Source: Lepraria neglecta
Taxonomy: Eukaryota; Ascomycota; Lecanoromycetes; Lecanorales; Stereocaulaceae
Length of the DNA stretch: 64,000 nt
NCBI GenBank assembly: GCA_033220425.1
Contig: CM065647.1
Coordinates: forward strand, 1,550,001 to 1,614,000
Reading direction: 5' to 3'
Shown here: one piece after another, positions 48,001 to 59,184 of the stretch
Position numbering within the stretch: the first letter of the stretch is position 1
Layout: each line of letters opens with the position of its first letter
Position numbers and translations under genes: made by a program
Notes under the pieces: model-generated
What the model saw: only the letters and a program-made list of their open reading frames with translations
Databases searched by the model: none
What the model was told of the DNA's origin: nothing

Positions 48001-50932
48001 GTTCTGGAAAGGGCGCGCAAAGACCAATGGATCTTCATGCCTTGGTCCCGTTTGAAAGAAGTAAGCCTGAGTAAAACAACGTCAAAGAATCAAGAAGAGA
48101 AAGCTTTGCTATTGAGGCTCAAGGTGCGCAGACAAATATTCATGATAATGGCTGCCGTGATTGAGCTTTTCAAAACAGGATGCTGGGATTGGTTTGACGT
48201 GTGATCGCCCGATTGCTCAAAATTGGGTGGCTGATTGGATTAAGAAAAGCTTCAACCCATGCGCTGGATCAAAGATAGTGAAGGCAAATGGACAAATGTT
48301 CAGTTCATGAGCGCTAGACTTTGCGAACATATGTTGGATATGCTTAGTTGGCGGTTGAGTCTGACTCCATCTTTGTCTACCTGTGGACGAGGCTCTCATG
48401 CTGATCGACGGTGGAGTGTTTCACAATCACTTCGAAAACCCACCTGATTCGCTCGGGGATCCTGCTGCACTCGGACCACGGCATCTGGTGGCACCGAAAC
48501 AAATCGATCTAAATAGATTTGTTTTAACGCAAAGAAATCCGCCATCTCAGATGCCAAATCGATTTCCTTCAGTTGTTTACAATTAAAGGTGGGGTCGAGT
48601 GGCTTAGCATTTACCGAAGGATCGAAGGATCAAAGCCTTCGTTTTCTAGCGTAGATTGTAGGTTTGTGATCAATGGCGGCGCTTGGACCAATTTCAGATC
48701 CTTCGGGACTCGAATTACTTAGGCAGGAATTATTTGCGAGGCAGTCCCGTTGAAAAAAGAAGCCATGTATCAGTTCCGTTGTGGCAAGTGATGCTGCCTC
48801 GCTAAGGTACCTTTAGAGGTTTCAGGGCGGGCCGCCGGATCTTGAAGAATCCAAACTCAATACGCGTGGCCACTGCTGCGTCTACAATAATCTCCGTCGA
48901 GGGGACTTGGGCGCCTGGACATATTAATTGTAGGATACGTATCTTAGTCTGGTACGGTGTAGCTCCTTCATGATTGTTATTGTTGGTGTGGTTTGATTTT
49001 AGGAGCGCGTTAGAGCAGGGTGGGCCCGAATTATTGCCACTAGCCTGAAAAACGGTGGCGCTTGCTGCGGGCTTGCAATTTCGTTCGGGCTCTTTACCGC
49101 CATCCTTGAAATTCATGCGGACAAGCAGAATGGCCTGAGCTCTGCATGACACCCACTAGTCACCATAAATACGATAGCGTGGCTCAGAAGGATGCTGGCC
49201 ATGCCAATCAATGCGCCAAATGGCACACCTGTCTTTGGTTGGTTATCATTGAGTACTCTCGCGTCGAGCCCTGGCCATTACGATCGCATTGTGATCGGTG
49301 GTTGCGCGCTTCTTTCCACCAGTCTCCTTGCTTGTCTATTGATTGGCGATGAGTGTCATTTTCGCCTGCTCTTATTGTTGACCTGTTGCCACCTGCAGAA
49401 TGATGACGGCGTTGGCCCGCTGGCTACCCTTTGTCTTTCGAAATCTACCCGAGCCTCTTATTATGTCGGCAAGCGAAGCTTGATGTAAACCGATTAGGCA
49501 AAGAGGCGCGGCGTTGGTTGCATGCAAGGATTGCGGGGCTGTATCAAGTGTGTTTCCATGCAGCGTGATGCCCAAACCTTAAAGTGCGTCCAGCTACGCC
49601 ATCAGTAGCTGGATGCGGAACGCAGGAACGGGAGAGGAACAGAACAACACGCTGTGCCTCTCATCCGCCTTTGTTTATAGATTTCAGAACAGATAGTGAG
49701 ACGAGTGTTGTCAGCTCTGTTGTGATAAAGGATCCTTGGGTAATTCCTTGGGTAATAGATCTGAGTCAAGGTGAGAATTTGGCTGGTGCCTGCGCTTGAA
49801 ACACGATCCCGTTTTGGCACTTGGGTAGCGTTTCCGCCATAGAAACGGTGAAAGCCGTAAAAGGACTTGCAGGTCATGACCAACTTCGTCTGTGTTATAA
49901 CGATCTACGAAATCATGGGGCGCTAATCTCAGCTTCCTAGCTTTGTGCCGAGCTATGGTGATATCGGTGGGTCAAAGCTTCGGCTTCATCTATCCCCTGC
50001 CGTTTGCCGCCCATCTTGGCCACTCGAAATGGACTGCGTCCGCAGCAAAGTTTTGAGTTGACCGAGTTGGAGACCCTCGGAGGGCGTCTGCCATGCAGCC
50101 GTAACCCATGCATCCCTGCCCGGAGCCTGAAGAATTGCAAGCGCCCTGCTAAATTCCCTCGAAGGTGTGGTACTTGGAAATGTGTGTCATCTTTGTCGGA
50201 ACCAATCATAGCCCCAGGCGTGTCTGTTAGTATTTATGGACTGCCAATCAAGTGCAATCGCCGCTCTGGCGCTGACCCACGGGGGCCTAAATTTTCGAAC
50301 TAATTTTTCGCTCAATCGACACAGCCGCCCTTTGCGAAGCATCATTTTACACTCGCCCCATGCTCTCTAGTAGACGTTGAACCACAGCGCTGGGTCTATT
50401 CTCCGCATTGTTTCAAGTGCCTGAAGATTCTTTAACATCATAAAACCAAAAGGAAATGTGTGTCTGAATCATTCTGGGCCAGGTGAGCTCCGCGCGACAA
50501 GCACTTCACAGAAACGCTTTAGCCTTAAATTTAGCGCAGCAAGTGGGAAGCCCATTCGCCCACACCTATATTTCCTGCGGCCCCCTCTTTTGACACTCAT
50601 TCAAACCCTCCGGCGAGTTTGCTGGCACTTTCTGTTGACCGGAAAGACACTCAAAACTCTTGTCCATATCAAATCCGACGAGTTGGATGTTGGTAGAATC
50701 ACTTTAGAGGACATCAAGACTCGGTACCCACGGTAGACGCACTGACGCGCGCTCGAATGCAATCACATTGAGGTGTCACTTAGAATTGAGTAAGTGAATC
50801 GATTTGCTCCTCCTCATAGCTGAAGCCACACACTTCAAAATGGCGACGTCTGCTTACAACACTCACAGTCTCAAAATCAACATTGTCGCGTCTGCCATAC
50901 GCTCTAAGCGCAAAGAGCTTTGACTCTCGCGC

Positions 50933-50956
50933 GTGAACGTGAACGTGAACGTGAAC
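50933..50956 (+). repeat. (GTGAAC)4 microsatellite abutting a start codon
   Basis: Four perfect GTGAAC units end one base before the ATG at 50958 of the zinc-cluster/acetyltransferase gene. They lie in its 5' leader and set the sequence context of translation initiation. Confidence 0.9.
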
Positions 50957-50957
50957 C

Positions 50958-53537
50958 ATGGCAGCCGTTGCTTCAAACCACGTTGGCAAGGCCAACGATC
51001 AACTAGCTGAGCCAACTCCATCATTTACAGCTGTCAATGGCAGTGCCTCACCAGCCCCTCCGGCCAAATCGAGGCCAGACCAAGAGCATCAGAAAGAGAC
51101 AGCGGATGCCTCCAACCACCGTCCACTCCTTCCAAACAATCAACCGGAAACTCCATCATCATCTACGGTGCGCCAGGACCAACCAAATAATGACTCGGAG
51201 CACGAGCGCCAAGACCGGAGGGCATCGGCAGCTCCGCTTGCGACACAAGCCCTGGCCCAAGCTCAAAGCTCAAAACCACCAACACCAGCCCCCGTTGCGA
51301 TTCAACCAATGGAACGTCCCTCATCAAGACCTACACAACAACCTGATCAACAATACTCCAACGGCCATTCCAGAAATGGTAGTAGCCAATACCCAAATAC
51401 AGCTGTTATGAGCCCACAAACACAGAAGAGAAAGCGTTCATACGATGGAGAGCCTCCTCATCGGCAAGACTACGATCACCAGGCCAACTCGGTATATCCA
51501 ATGAACGGCGCTCCTCCTAGTCCAGGAGGACAACGAACGCACGAAATGGAAAATGGCCACCCAAGAGACCGACAGGGTTATAGTCCTCGGCAGTCATATC
51601 CCCCACCTCCAGGATCGTACCCTCCGCCTCCTCAAGACACGTATGCTGCACCTCCACGGATGCGAGACAGTCCTCCTGAGATATACCCACGTCCCGAGCG
51701 ACATCAACTCGTAAGGAATGAGTATGATCAGCCTGTGGATCCTTCTATTGCTACGGCACCACGACCGTACTACTCTGACCCTCAAGAGGCTCATTTGGCC
51801 AACGCTTTACAACGAGAGAACCGCGGCTACGATTCCATGCCACCACGCGAAAATGCTTATGGAACTCCCGAAGATGATGATGATCCGCATGCACAGTATG
51901 GTGTTTATGGTGATAATCGTAGCTCTCAGGATATGGATCGCAAGCGACGAAAGCGAGTGTTCAGCAATCGTACTAAAACAGGATGTATGACCTGTAGGAG
52001 AAGGAAGAAGAAGTGCGACGAACAACACCCTGAATGTAAGTGCAGTCATCCATTTCGATATTCTCTAAACAACTCCTGGTTACAAGTTTTGTTTCACAAA
52101 ACCTTTTCAACAAAGGCCACCTTGCTGCTACAATACGTTACATCTCGCTTCATTTCCCGTCCAATTTTAGAATTGCTTTCTGACCAGACCAATAGGCAAC
52201 AACTGCTTGCGAGGTGGATTCGTTTGTGAAGGATACACGATGCGTAGCGCCTGGCAGAAACCTGGCGGTACCAACGCCAAAGCACCAATCCCTCTTCAAT
52301 CGAAGAATGGCTACCCGCCCCAGGGAACTCCGAATCGAGCACCATATCCACCTTCCCGTTATAACGAAGTCAGCCCTGAGTACCCAGGACCACCACCTCA
52401 GCAAATGCAGCACCGTCCGTCGTATGATCAAGGTGACCGTGGGAAGCCAATCAGTGTTGAGGATGAGCGAGATGGAGTGTATGGGAGGTCGAGCCCTCCG
52501 GACTCGACACAAAAGTCTGCTTATGGTAAGGCAGTCCGCCCATACCCCAGCAATCCTCCACACATGTCCAAGTATCAGTCTGAACACGGTCATCGTGGCT
52601 CGGTCTACGAGATACCGCCTGATGCGCCAGATCAATCAATGCATCCGCCAGCCTCAGTACATCGGACTAACTCTACAGCATCTCAATACTCAGCAGCAGG
52701 ACATCCACCGACTCATAATAACACGCCCCCGAACCACAACAATGTCCAAGCCATTGCTCAAGCAGCCGCAACGCACCCAGTCTCTCTTCGTCCATCTCCA
52801 CAGCGCCGCAACGACCAGTACACAGAGCGTGAGAAGATGCTTAAAGGTCTCTATTATTACCCTATGAGTCCTGCGCTTACCCAAGACCGCGAGCACTGCA
52901 TTGCCGCGATCTGGCGCTTCAACAATGCCACAAACCCATCTCATGGCGCAAGCCCCGAAGAACGCTGCAGACTCTTCCGTCAAATCCTCAGCCTTCGTCC
53001 CACGCCTGAGCCAGCTGGTCCCAACGGCGAAGTGCCACGTCAAAACATCGAACCTCCCTTCGGCAGTGTCGGCGAACGTGTGGTCGTAGAGGCGCCGTTC
53101 CATTGCGACTATGGATACAACATTACCGTTGGTGATGATGTCTTGATTGGTGCCGACTGTCGCATCTCAGATACTTGCTCGGTTACCATTGGTGCGAGGT
53201 GCATCTTCAGTCCTAATGTCAAGCTTGTGTGTGCTACTTATCCGATCGATCCACGTCGGAGGAAGGGTAGTAATGGGCCTGCTCTTGGGAGGAACATTGT
53301 GATCGAAGAGGACTGCTGGATTGGCAGCAATGTCACCATCCTGGCAGGTGTTAGGGTTGGCAAGAGCAGCACTGTTGGTGCTGGGAGCTTGCTGCATCAG
53401 GTGAGTCCAATCGGCTGGAGACATGGTAACCAAGAAGCTAATAACGATGATAGGACGTTCCAAGGTTCACCGTCGTCGCTGGCAATCCAGCCAAAGTCAG
53501 TCGAGGAATCTACGACGGCAATGCGGACGGCCAATAA
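50958..53537 (+). CDS. Zn(II)2Cys6 DNA-binding domain fused to a hexapeptide-repeat acetyltransferase
   Basis: Exons are 50958-52035, 52196-53400 and 53454-53537, giving 788 residues. A long Gln/Pro/Ser-rich N-terminus precedes a basic RKRRKR patch and a complete C6 cluster. Its cysteines (343, 346, 353, 360, 363, 370) are spaced x2-x6-x6-x2-x6. The 160-nt first intron splits the codon of the fourth cysteine. A second disordered stretch (about 385-565) follows. The C-terminus (about 570-788) is a maltose/galactoside O-acetyltransferase domain. It has REKMLKGLYYYPMSP, FHCDYGYNITVGDDVLIGADC, the hexapeptide repeat IEEDCWIGSNVTILAGVRVG and, after the last intron, DVPRFTVVAGNPAKV. The likely catalytic His lies in the FHCDYG segment. 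Zinc-cluster proteins are nuclear regulators; LbH acetyltransferases use acetyl-CoA on sugars. How the two activities cooperate is not known from the sequence. Confidence 0.92.
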
Positions 53538-54559
53538 ATCATACACGACCTGTTATTATGATACGACCAACTGTTTACACCACAGTCTAATGTTTACACC
53601 ACACTTCCATATTTACACCACGACCATGCATCATGCACTATTCCTCAAGATTTCACTCGCTGGCCCCCGGGACCAGCGCACTTGCTACAAGTCGCCTATT
53701 GCGAGAGATCGAATTGGGCACTTCAGATCGAATCGACATACATTACTCTTTTATTCGCTGGCGCCAATACCAGCTTACTTGTTGGCGCATCGCCTAGTGC
53801 GAGGCGTTGAAAATGACACTTTGGATCGGATCAATGTTACTTTATCAGCCGACAGGCTTTCTCGGGCAAGGTGTTGGCGCTGGGTTGTACCTTTAGCTCA
53901 AGGGCTGCATCATACTTCACCAGATGAAGGGAGACGTTAGCTTTAGCTGGATTAAAACTGGCAGATAGAAATGGCAAAATCAATTATACACACCTGCAGA
54001 TCGAAGTATGTGCTGTAAGCGTAAGAGTATCTCGTTTAGCGAGGCAGACAAAATCTCAAAGTTCAAATTACAATACAATGGTGACTATCCTTGCGTTGTA
54101 TATTTTATTTGTGACTGTCCATGCTGAATCTTTTGGGAGAGCTAGCATTTTATGTTCCGTCCCAGGCATGAATAATTTACAGAACCGCCCCGAAGCAGGC
54201 CTGGAGCAGTCTACGCAGCCATACCTTAGGCAGACCCTCCCAGTGCACTATAGGCACTTCAGTATCCATGTAGGGTCAGTGAGCCCCCCAAAAGTTCCCC
54301 CTTTCGGCGCCGACACGGTGAGAGACGAGCTGCCTCTACCTTCAGGATCTCAGCCGCCATCATCCGCACCAGTGAGCCCCTATAACTATTAATTCCATTC
54401 ATGAATGAGTAGTATGATTCCTCAAATGAGTGTTTATTTTGGAAATTGGCGTTCCATTTGCAAAGGGGCGGATGTACTGCAGAAATTCACGGCTGTAATA
54501 TGGCCAATCTGCAAATGGCCAGCATTCAGCTGGGGCGGAACATTTACAAAACCTTTTGC
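53538..54559. other. Interval between the fusion gene and BTB gene E
   Basis: It contains one possible secreted-protein frame (next entry). Short repeated TGTTTACACCACA motifs occur at 53570-53620 just after the fusion gene. No other feature is supported. Confidence 0.4.
54078..54392 (+). CDS. Possible small secreted protein
   Basis: An ATG frame of 104 residues begins MVTILALYILFVTVHAESFG, which looks like a signal peptide with cleavage after VHA. The rest is hydrophilic, Pro/Ser-rich and has one cysteine. The surroundings are gene-poor, so a chance frame is quite possible. Confidence 0.3.
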   Translation: MVTILALYILFVTVHAESFGRASILCSVPGMNNLQNRPEAGLEQSTQPYLRQTLPVHYRHFSIHVGSVSPPKVPPFGADTVRDELPLPSGSQPPSSAPVSPYNY

Positions 54560-54770
54560 TCAGGTACATGTCCCCTGTCCCTCTGCATTTACATGGAACT
54601 TGCTATCATTTAGGATCTCTGTTGTGTTCCCACACCTACTGCCTGTATATAGCTGCCTCCCATCCGCGAAATCTCCTTCTCCCTTAGGTACATTCCCCCG
54701 CTCCCATTCATGTATGTGTGGCTTAGTTGCGTCCAAGAAGTCCGTGTCTAGGTGCACTTCCCCTCCCCCT
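54560..54770 (-). repeat. Repeated BTB C-terminal tail sequences
   Basis: Downstream of BTB gene E, sequences like its last ~35 bp recur. One ends at 54684 (reading GAGECT and stop) and one ends at 54560 (reading FHVNAEGQGTCT and stop). Compare the normal tail YHFHAEGEAKCT and stop of gene D. Each has the plus-strand core AGGT(A/G)CA followed by a C-rich tract. Confidence 0.6.
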
Positions 54771-55757
54771 TCGTCATGTTGATGATATTGGCACGGATCA
54801 GCTATATGACGAGAGTTGGGGGGCTTTATTTTGCCCCGAATAATCTGGAACAAAGCCTTATTCACATCCATCAAGCACTGAGGACATTCCAAAAAGTTTC
54901 AGCGTACTTCTGCATGAAACCTCCGACCTGGCTGGAATACAGGTAATGATAGCCACCAACAATCTCTGCAGAGGCGAACCGTCGACTGTTTTTCGGTACA
55001 CAAACGCCATATTGGTCTCTACAACCCCTTTTTCTTCATAGTCCCTTATAAGCTGGTGCATGGCCTTGTTGCACAGTTTTGGCATAGCGTATTTGTCGCC
55101 GAAAAAGTAGACTTCAATGTTATGGTTTGGAGTGCACTCCACGTCCTCTATACCTATAGTGCGAGTGAGTCCGCCTGTGTAAAGCCATGTATGTACAATT
55201 TCGAAGGTTCGCGGCAGTTCTTCTGGTAGGTTGACAACGCCGTTTGAGGCTTCTGCGAAGGATCCGTTAAACGCGGCTTCGAAGAATTTCGATTGCTTGC
55301 ACTGCACCTTTCGACTTAGCGATCTTTTTCTAGATGAATTGTTGAGTGATGAGGCTTCTGTTGATGGCAGAAAGAAATCGATATAGGACGGAACGAAAGA
55401 CCTAGACGGGGTGCTTACCAACAGGCCTTTATGGACTCCAAAATCGATTTTCTGCGGGCCAACTAGGACGTGGACAAATTCTGCGTAGAGTGATCTATAA
55501 TGATATCAGTCAAGGCCCCACCCCAACGTTGTATGACTCTCGTACCGAACAGGAGACGACTTGTTGGGGTATTGAGCGGGTGTTTTCGGTTCTGCGGGGC
55601 TCGAAGCAGTTACAGTGCTGGGTGAGTTGACCTGGCTCTTGCCTCCAATACACATTGGGCTTAACTTCTTATTGGTCCGTGACTGCAAAAGACCCTCGCA
55701 AAGACTTTCAGCTATCATCGATCTATTAGGGGACATAGGAGTTGGAATGAGAGTCAT
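54748..55757 (-). pseudogene. BTB/POZ gene E, three frame disruptions
   Basis: Exons are 55757-55546, 55494-55419 and from 55301 downward; the introns are 49 and 117 nt. The start MTLIPTPMSPNRSM, the joined SPVR-SLYAEFVHVLVGP and HKGLL, and SKFFEAAFNGSFAEASNG show a normal BTB gene. The frame then breaks after SPLQRLLVA (near 54,945-54,955). It breaks again in a T run whose plus strand is A 54891-54895, one base short of FLECPQC. The third break is in a G run (plus C 54765-54769), one base too many before the expected terminal Cys-Thr-stop at 54748. The C-terminal motif DPCQYHQHDEGG is still visible. This copy lies 24 kb from the tandem array but clearly belongs to the same family. Confidence 0.8.
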
Positions 55758-58153
55758 GTCGAGAGTGGCTGGAGACCGCTTGTGATAAGTATGTTGATGA
55801 AATTGAACCGAAGTGTTGGAGTGCGAGGTGCAATTGACGCAGTGTTGAAGGTCTGATTGTCAAATGTGTCCTCACTTCACTGGCAGCTCATCGCAGCGAC
55901 GTGCGGTGAGGTGCAACGCCACAGGGCAATCACGGAGCCCTTTCCACATACGATAAATGTCTCCTTGGCAAGCCGTACAGACACCATGTATTCTCCTCCT
56001 AAGCATTATCTCCATTCAGTTCTTCTTCCTTCGTTCATCTAGTCTTTCAGGTCCCTTGCCCCATACTCCTGCCTTTCGTCCCCAGATAATCATCCCCCAA
56101 GCATACTGACAGCCGAATTTTAACGGCGCTTCTTGACTCGTAGGGAAAGGACTCGCACCTCTTATTCGCATGAATATACATACAAGGCTCCGTCAGCGGC
56201 GGGGCCTCGAGTAGCGGCGCTTAGGTCGCACAAGGGAGCAAGTTTCTCCATCAAAAATCGAGGAGTATGCCTTTGGCATCAAGCCTGAAAATTGTAAACA
56301 GACATGGTATGGAGCATGCTGGCCGAGTCTGGAATATATGGTGGTGGAGTTGGCGGAGTTTGCTGTGGATGAAAGAGGAAATGGAGCTCTTATTTAACAA
56401 ACCATTCATGAATGTCATGGCATCCAGTCTACTTCGCTGGCTTCACTCAAACCTTGACCTGATTTCAAACCCTCACCCAGTCCTTCACCCGAATATCTCG
56501 CGGGGTAAAGGTTTCTTTACCAAATCCCGCCAATGTTTTATCCAAAATGTGTGGGTACTCTACAAAGAGTACTCCGTAGACTTACGAAAGTCTCAATTGC
56601 AAGATTACCTTGCGGCCTCCTCCATTCAGGGCTGTCCCGGCATAATCCGATCATTAGAGGACGCAAGTCGCAAGGATAAGGAACAGCTTTCACCTCAAAA
56701 CCTTCGCGTCATATGGCAGTTTTGAGGAGTTTGTGTAAGATGAAATGGATTTCGGCATCAGCAAAGATTTGCTTACCCCGGGCCTCCCGGGAGCTTGACA
56801 CTATACTGATGACAAGATTGTATTAGGAATGGCATGGGACTTCCATGCCGACTATCGGTCTATACCAGGCATTGCGAATTCTCTTTTTCTTGCTTCGTCG
56901 AAGAAGCTGGTTTCCACACTAGGCACCCTCTCCTTGTCACAGCCAACATGGCTGTACGTTACCATTCGCAAGACCAGGACCTCCGACATCATTGTCGGAT
57001 TGAGCAACTTCTCGATTTCACGCTCGTAAGCATACTCGCATAGTAGAGATGTCTGACCATCGCGTCCTTTCCGCGCTTGATTATTCAATATGCCGCATTG
57101 TTGTGTTTGTAGCGGTGCGTACGTAAGTGTGTCTCGCATGCCCATGCTTGTTGGACATCTAGAGGACTTTCCGCAGATTTCTCCGCACCTCGTCACCATA
57201 CATGTAGCGGGTAGTAGGATCCTGCGGCTCTGACATACAGCAGCCAGCCCCGCACACCGGTGGACCCCATGGGTGGCTTAATCAGCCGCCACAGCCCTGT
57301 TCCAAGTGTTCCATTCCAATGAAAGCGATTCAGCTCAATTGACGTCTGACAGCACGTCAGAGTGGGTCTCGTCAGTTGGCGGTCATAAGGGGGCTCTCTG
57401 CCAAATGAGATCCACTAGTGATTTTGTAGCTTAGTAGCAACTATGTTAGTATGCGCTCAGACGACCTGCTATCGTCAGGGTCAGACCCAACGTCATGTTA
57501 TGGCCGTCATTTCTAGGTAATGGGGTCCAAATATCAGTTATTCGCACGCCTATGAATCAGTTCATGCGGCTTCGGCATCCGGACCTGGAGATTGCCGTTG
57601 CGATTCCACTCTCATGGCAACCAGGCCATGTAGGTACCATGCAAATGCGAATTGCAGCCCCAGCTACCTTCTGCGCCCGGTGATTAATGTATCCGGATTG
57701 CATAGGTGATTTGCCTCGTGGACAGAGGACAGTATTGGTTGAGATACTTTTTTGAGCATGAATAATATTAGTTTAATTGGACACATTATCCCTGATGGAT
57801 GTATTAACAAAGTCAGCTAACTAGCCGGCGCAGGTAGCTATGATATGAGACGGCCATTGATGGCATACTAACATGTTGACAAAATGCCCTGGGGATCGGC
57901 ACTCAGTCCATAATGTAGGTATGGACAGTAACACGGGATAGCCTGTTCCAATAAGTGCCTCATACGTTTCTGTCAATTGACCCTCTACTGTCGGCAGTAA
58001 GGTATATCCTTACCATAATTGAGCTACTACAACTGACTTTTCACTTTTCTCCTCGAATCAGGAGTCTTCTGCTTTCAATCTGTATCGGAACATACAGAAT
58101 AGATGAAATTGTTTTACTCCAGTTGGAAATGCTTTAGTCTGAAAACTACCTGT

Positions 58154-58490
58154 GAATGCAAATAAGCTGCGTCGCCCAATTAAAAACGGTGACTCAGCAA
58201 AAATTTCCTATCAACTCACACGTACTCGCATCGCTGGATCATGTTGCAAGGGACAACAGGCCACCCTCTGGGATATCCAGCTGTAAGCTTCAGTACAATA
58301 TAAGCAACGAATGCAAATAAGCTGTGCTGCCCCATTGAAAACAGTGACTCCACAAAAAGCTAATATCGCACATCCGAGCATCTGAATATCAGACCGACCC
58401 CGGATGTTCAGCTGTAAGCATCAATGCAACATAAGCAATAGTTCAGACAGGCTGCTTAACCGCCCAATTGAGAAATAGTGATTCCATATC
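58154..58490. repeat. Three tandem copies of a ~155-bp unit upstream of a secreted-protein gene
   Basis: Units start near 58154, 58309 and about 58440. Shared blocks are AATGCAAATAAGCTG (units 1 and 2), GCCCA/CATTGAAAA followed by GTGACTC or GTGATTC (all three), and CAGCTGTAAGC with AATATAAGCAA or AACATAAGCAA. The third unit is shorter (spacing 130 bp). Confidence 0.75.
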
Positions 58491-58549
58491 GAGTGACGCG
58501 GACGCATAGCTGAAGCAGCACAGTACCTCCGTACTCCGAGCAACGAAAG

Positions 58550-58557
58550 TTATATAA
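58550..58557 (+). promoter_or_regulatory. TATA-like element
   Basis: TTATATAA lies 132 bp before the start codon of the cysteine-rich secreted-protein gene. A pyrimidine/CA-rich leader follows, which suits a highly inducible promoter. Confidence 0.5.
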
Positions 58558-58688
58558 ACCTTCATCCGCCCCAAGAACTCCCACTCTATCCTCACAGCAT
58601 TCCACTTTCAATCACAGACATCCAACAGCAAAAAGCACCTTCATTACTTTCCAATCAACCAACAACCTCAAGGCTCCACAAGCCCATC

Positions 58689-59184
58689 ATGAAATCTTTC
58701 CAGTATCTCCTCCTCGCAGCCTTTGCCGCCAGCTCCGCGTATGCCACGCAGTTCATTGGCTACACCCACGACGGCTGCAGTGCCGGCGCCGTCCAAATCA
58801 CCACCAATGACCACAGCGGCTCATGTAATGAGATCGGCGCCACGCCCTCCGTCGCTGCTCAGAGCGTTGATAGTGGCTGCACCAGTATGTCTTTCCCCTC
58901 CCCACCATCTTTTCAAATTCCAAAACACGTCTATTTCTGTTGTGCACTCGCTTTAGACCTGGAACTGTTTATTTGTGTGTCATTGGCTGATGCAACTCAA
59001 CCTATCTAGTCTATGTCTACACTGATTCCGTCTGTAAGTACCCCACACCGTGTTTTCCCCTTTGAGCCGCTGCCTGCTCACACCATGATCCAATACAGGC
59101 TCGGCAAACCCCACCGTTGCCGGCCTTGGCCAGTGCGTTGAGGTCTTCAACGGAGACTTCTTCTCTTACTCCGTCAAGTGCTAG
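58689..59184 (+). CDS. Small cysteine-rich secreted protein
   Basis: Exons are 58689-58884, 59010-59033 and 59099-59184, giving 101 residues. The 24-nt middle exon encodes YVYTDSV plus split codons. All three junctions keep phase. The N-terminus MKSFQYLLLAAFAASSAYA is a signal peptide. The mature 82 residues contain six cysteines (in DGCSAG, GSCNEI, SGCT, VCSAN, GQCVEV and the final VKC), enough for three disulfides. Such proteins include effector and antimicrobial candidates in fungi, but I recognise no named family. A TATA-like site and tandem repeats lie just upstream. Confidence 0.85.

Larger units (their letters stand above)
46350..50957. other. 4.6-kb gene-poor, repeat-containing region
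   Basis: The part to 48.0 kb contains degenerate direct repeats (listed separately). From 48.0 to 50.95 kb I see no supported gene; open frames are short, overlap on both strands and lack family resemblance. Confidence 0.5.
55758..58688. other. 2.9-kb gene-poor interval
   Basis: A 152-codon frame at 56267-56725 starts with ATG, but shows no domain and unusual composition, so it is not called. The last 550 bp hold tandem repeats and a TATA-like site for the secreted-protein gene. Confidence 0.45.

Noticed and set aside
56267-56725. 152-codon ATG frame
   Set aside because: Composition is unusual, no domain, signal peptide or splice structure is visible, and it lies in gene-poor DNA.
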